Of a stretch of 7,859 nt of DNA, positions 5,510 to 7,859 are shown one piece after another. A model generated the notes under the pieces. It did not search any database and was not told the origin of the DNA. It worked only from the letters and a program-made list of their open reading frames with translations. The translations under genes and the position numbers were made by a program. Numbering within the stretch: position 1 is the stretch's first letter; every line of letters begins with the position of its first letter. Origin of the DNA: CAYFJO01 sp964343305 (GTDB taxonomy: Bacteria; Planctomycetota; Planctomycetia; Pirellulales; Pirellulaceae); assembly GCA_964343305.1 (NCBI GenBank), contig CAYFJO010000487.1, forward strand, positions 1 through 7,859, in the 5' to 3' direction.

Positions 5510-7192
5510 TTATTGGCGTCGCAATGCTTTGCCCGGTCTCTTTCCCGTGTGCTTGTCTTTCGCTAAGACCAATTCACCATTGACGATCACGTACTCAATA
5601 CCTTCGTTGTACTGGAACGGGGCAGTGTACTCTGCCCGATCAATAACCCGATCGGCGTTAAAGATGGTGATGTCGGCGTAATAGCCTTGTTTGATAAGGC
5701 CGCGATCTTGGATGCCGATCTTGGCGGCGTTGAGCGACGTCATCTTTCGAACGGCGTTTTCCAGGGTCAGGAGCTTTTGTTCACGAACGTAGCTGCCCAG
5801 CACACGAGGAAACGTGCCAAAGTTGCGTGGATGCGGATTGCCCCGGCGAAGTGGTCCTTCGATGGCGTAGGCTGAGCCGTCGGAACCGACGCTGCACCAC
5901 GGTTGTTTGAGAGCGAAGTTCATGTCCTTTTCTTCGTGATGAGCGTAAACGGTGCTGACCGAGCCCCCTTCTTCGATCAACAAGTCGAACAACTCGTCGA
6001 GCAAATCCGGATCGGCTTTGCCGCGCGTCCGCAGCGACATGACGCGGTCCATCGTCAGGCCCTTGTATTGGTTGTTCGCGCTGACCAACATCCGGCTCCA
6101 ATCGCCACCGACCGCTGTATAGTGGTTGTACCAACCGGCAATGCCGCGCTGGATGTCATGCTTCAGCCGCTCGCGCAGCGTTTTGTCTTCCAACCGCTTG
6201 AGCAACTCGCCGCGGCCGCCTTCGTGAGCCCACGGTGGAATGATGCTGACCAGGTTATTATTGCCGCGCGTGTAGGGATAGACATTGGCCTGGACATTCA
6301 CGCCGCGCCGGCGAGCGTCTTCAATCAGCTCCACAACCTCGTTCATGCGGCCCCAGTACTTTTGGTCGGCGATCTTCAGATGGATGATGTCGACAGGAAC
6401 GCCCGCCCGCTCGCCAACTTCGATGGCCTCGCTCACCGAATCAAATACGCCTGTGCCTTCGTTACGGATGTGTGTCGAATAGATACCACCGTGTTTTGCG
6501 ACCGGCTTGCACAGCGCGACAAGATCATCGGTCGTTGCCAGCGAACCGGGTGGCATCATCACTTGGCTCGACAGTCCCATCGCGCCGTCGCGCATCGCCT
6601 GGTCGACCAGCCTCTGCATTTGCTCGATCTGCTCGGCAGTCGGGCGATCAAACGTGCTACCCATCACGCTGCGCCAGAGGTTGTTGATCCCCACGTAGGA
6701 ACAAATGTTTGTCGAAATGCCGGCCTGCTCGACGGTGTCGAAGTAGTCGCCGAGCGTTTTGATTTCGATAACTTTTTTACCGACCTTGGTCCGGCGGGGC
6801 GGAAGCATTCCTTGATAAGGTCCCGCCGAGTTGCCTTCGCCGAGGACTTCGGTCGTGACGCCTTGCCGGATTTTGCTTTCCGCGTTGCCGTCTTCGAGCA
6901 ACAAAAAGTCTGAATGCGAGTGCATGTCGATGAAACCGGGCGAAACAACCAGACCTTTGGCATCGATCGTTTTTTTGGCCTTCGCGTCAGTCAACTTGCC
7001 GATCGCCACGATTCGATCAGCGCGAATCGCGACATCACCGTGATACCACGGGTTGCCCGTACCATCGACGATTCGGCCCTTGCGAATCACAAGGTCGTAG
7101 TTCTCCTCGGCTCGTAAACCGCCAGGCAGCAGGAGGAAAACAAGCGGCACGCAAAGAGAAAATGACAAGGCGACCGACCTGACGCGCAACAT
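5510..7192 (-). CDS. Secreted amidohydrolase, N-acyl-D-amino-acid deacylase (D-aminoacylase) family
   Basis: A 560-residue metal-dependent amidohydrolase. Residues 1-28 form a Sec signal peptide (basic start, hydrophobic core, likely cut after LRA), so it acts outside the cytoplasm. The mature protein opens with the small beta-domain motif YDLVIRKGRIVDGTGNPWYHGDVAI. The TIM-barrel metal site follows: PGFIDMHSHSD (His91, His93), STHIRNEG (His241), IIHLKIAD (His271) and VGSDGSA (Asp438). These match the metal and catalytic residues of D-aminoacylase. The cysteine of the usual GNCG motif after GVTT is absent: this protein has GVTTEVLGEGNS. The C-terminus returns to the beta-domain (ADITIFNADRVIDRAEY). 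The family removes acyl groups from N-acyl-D-amino acids; related members act on other cyclic amides or D-peptides, so the substrate is uncertain. GGAG (minus strand, 7204-7201) 8 nt before the ATG supports the start. No clear promoter was found upstream. Confidence 0.88.
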   Translation of the reverse strand: MLRVRSVALSFSLCVPLVFLLLPGGLRAEENYDLVIRKGRIVDGTGNPWYHGDVAIRADRIVAIGKLTDAKAKKTIDAKGLVVSPGFIDMHSHSDFLLLEDGNAESKIRQGVTTEVLGEGNSAGPYQGMLPPRRTKVGKKVIEIKTLGDYFDTVEQAGISTNICSYVGINNLWRSVMGSTFDRPTAEQIEQMQRLVDQAMRDGAMGLSSQVMMPPGSLATTDDLVALCKPVAKHGGIYSTHIRNEGTGVFDSVSEAIEVGERAGVPVDIIHLKIADQKYWGRMNEVVELIEDARRRGVNVQANVYPYTRGNNNLVSIIPPWAHEGGRGELLKRLEDKTLRERLKHDIQRGIAGWYNHYTAVGGDWSRMLVSANNQYKGLTMDRVMSLRTRGKADPDLLDELFDLLIEEGGSVSTVYAHHEEKDMNFALKQPWCSVGSDGSAYAIEGPLRRGNPHPRNFGTFPRVLGSYVREQKLLTLENAVRKMTSLNAAKIGIQDRGLIKQGYYADITIFNADRVIDRAEYTAPFQYNEGIEYVIVNGELVLAKDKHTGKRPGKALRRQ

Positions 7193-7204
7193 GATAACTT
7201 CTCC

Positions 7205-7474
7205 AATCCCGACACCCAGACGTGCCGCGGTTGCCGCGAGAGAAAAAAGTGGTCAGGCGGGGCGTTCGAACCCATCGGGCCTACCAGACCCGCCGGACCG
7301 GTTTTTTATTTGGCCCGCCGCACCGGAGGTACGACCGACACAGGACCCCGGTCTGGACTCTTTGAGGCCGGACGGCGAAAGGGAAGATCGTAAGATCTGC
7401 CGCGATGTCGTCCTTCTCCCATGCGGTCCTTAAACCGCACAGTTCTCACCTGAAAGCCGCGTTGGCATTTCTTA
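7205..7474. other. Gene-free spacer with GC-rich inverted repeats
   Basis: No open frame here has recognisable protein character. Structure seen: CGGGCC near 7276 facing GGCCCG near 7312 across a T-rich stretch; CCAGACC (7284-7290), which is complementary to GGTCTGG (7350-7356); AGATCgtaaGATCT (7385-7398); and TGCGGTccttaaACCGCA (7422-7439). This lies directly upstream of the minus-strand amidohydrolase gene and probably contains its promoter, which I could not place. Confidence 0.4.
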
Positions 7475-7482
7475 AAGTGTCT

Positions 7483-7581
7483 TGGCCGCACAACAACAGA
7501 CACACAACACGAAAACCAATGTTGTTGTTGCGGTTCGTCGCATCGTTCCTGTTGCGGTTCGTCGAACGGCAATTGTCTGCA
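7483..7581. repeat. 99-bp direct repeat, copy 1
   Basis: The first 39 nt (7483-7521, starting TGGCCGCACAACAACAGACA) are identical to 7761-7799. The next 60 positions align without gaps, with 14 differences (85 of 99 identical overall). Weaker similarity extends about 10 nt upstream. The plus strand has no T from 7484 to 7519. Within the copy, GTTGCGGTTCGTCG occurs twice, 24 nt apart (7527-7540 and 7551-7564). Confidence 0.85.
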
Positions 7582-7676
7582 TTGTTGTGCCAACCACCGC
7601 CGCGCAACACACGACGTTACGACCAGTTCCCTACCTCGTCTCCGTCACCAACCGAAATTATAGCCCCTGCGGACCT

Positions 7677-7723
7677 GGCGCGAAACGCGCCGAGGAAAAA
7701 AATTCGCGCGCCGCTGCGCGGCG
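7677..7723. other. Pair of GC-rich hairpins flanking an A7 tract
   Basis: GGCGCGaaaCGCGCC (7677-7691) and CGCCGCtgcGCGGCG (7709-7723) are perfect 6-bp hairpins with 3-nt loops on either side of AAAAAAA (7696-7702). On the minus strand the right hairpin is followed after 6 nt by seven Ts, so it could act as a weak intrinsic terminator for a leftward transcript. Confidence 0.4.
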
Positions 7724-7760
7724 GAAGAAGGGTAAAAGGGAAAAGGGTTAAGGAGAGTCC

Positions 7761-7859
7761 TGGCCGCACAACAACAGACACACAACACGAAAACCAATGA
7801 TGACGAGGCGGGCCGACGCATCGTTCCAGTTGCGGAGCGACGAACGGCAATTGACCGCA
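7761..7859. repeat. 99-bp direct repeat, copy 2 (reaches window end)
   Basis: Second copy of the element at 7483-7581, 278 bp downstream and in the same orientation. It has the identical 39-nt core (7761-7799), then a diverged 60-nt part that keeps CATCGTTCC, GTTGCGG, GACGAACGGCAATTG-type segments. It runs to the last base of the window, so its true right end is unknown. Confidence 0.8.

Noticed and set aside
5903..6913. 336-codon plus-strand open frame.
   Set aside because: It lies entirely antisense to the well-supported amidohydrolase gene and has no family features.
7250..7285. tRNA 3'-end-like GGGTTCGAAC...CCGCCTGACCA on the minus strand.
   Set aside because: The T-stem does not pair properly, and no acceptor, D or anticodon arms fit upstream; also no integrase or duplicated att site is visible.
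7306..7593. 95-codon minus-strand open frame, and a similar 77-codon frame at 7617-7850.
   Set aside because: Their similarity to each other comes only from the direct repeat; neither has a credible start site or known domain.
7483..7799. Two repeats considered as a CRISPR array.
   Set aside because: There are only two copies, the 239-nt gap is far too long for a spacer, and no cas genes are present.

Overview
The window looks like part of a planctomycete chromosome (Pirellulales/Rhodopirellula-like). The main support is the gene set: a Tat-exported DUF1501 protein, long prepilin-like proteins with a GFTLLELLVVVAILAVL N-terminus, a plant-like cystathionine gamma-synthase and a large secreted D-aminoacylase-type amidohydrolase. 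Moderately GC-rich DNA and wide intergenic spacers full of hairpins fit as well. This placement is inferred from gene content; no rRNA or other phylogenetic marker is present.

Layout, left to right. (1) Two paralogous pseudopilin-type genes lie in tandem on the minus strand (125-949 and 1516-2313). Each has a promoter-like TTGACT box and a leader of about 90 nt that carries the same short motifs at the same distance from the start codon. A 566-bp spacer between them holds a dense series of perfect or near-perfect hairpins. (2) A divergent intergenic region (2314-2761) leads into a cystathionine gamma-synthase gene (2762-3958, plus). This gene has a good sigma70-like promoter, a leader of about 120 nt, an intrinsic terminator immediately upstream of the ribosome binding site, and a competing upstream pairing: the layout of a transcription attenuator or riboswitch. 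(3) An extended -10 promoter with a leader of only about 20 nt drives a DUF1501 gene (4108-5505, plus). (4) The DUF1501 gene converges, with a 4-bp gap, on a minus-strand secreted amidohydrolase (5510-7192). (5) The last 667 bp hold no convincing gene. They contain two copies of a roughly 99-bp direct repeat (the second reaches the window edge) and several GC-rich hairpins.

The genes do not form one operon or pathway: a pseudopilin pair, a methionine biosynthesis enzyme and two exported proteins, each apparently transcribed alone. The most interesting material is non-coding: the putative attenuator before the cystathionine gamma-synthase gene, the conserved leader architecture of the two pseudopilin genes, and the hairpin and repeat arrays. 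No CRISPR array, insertion sequence, phage gene, tRNA or rRNA was seen.
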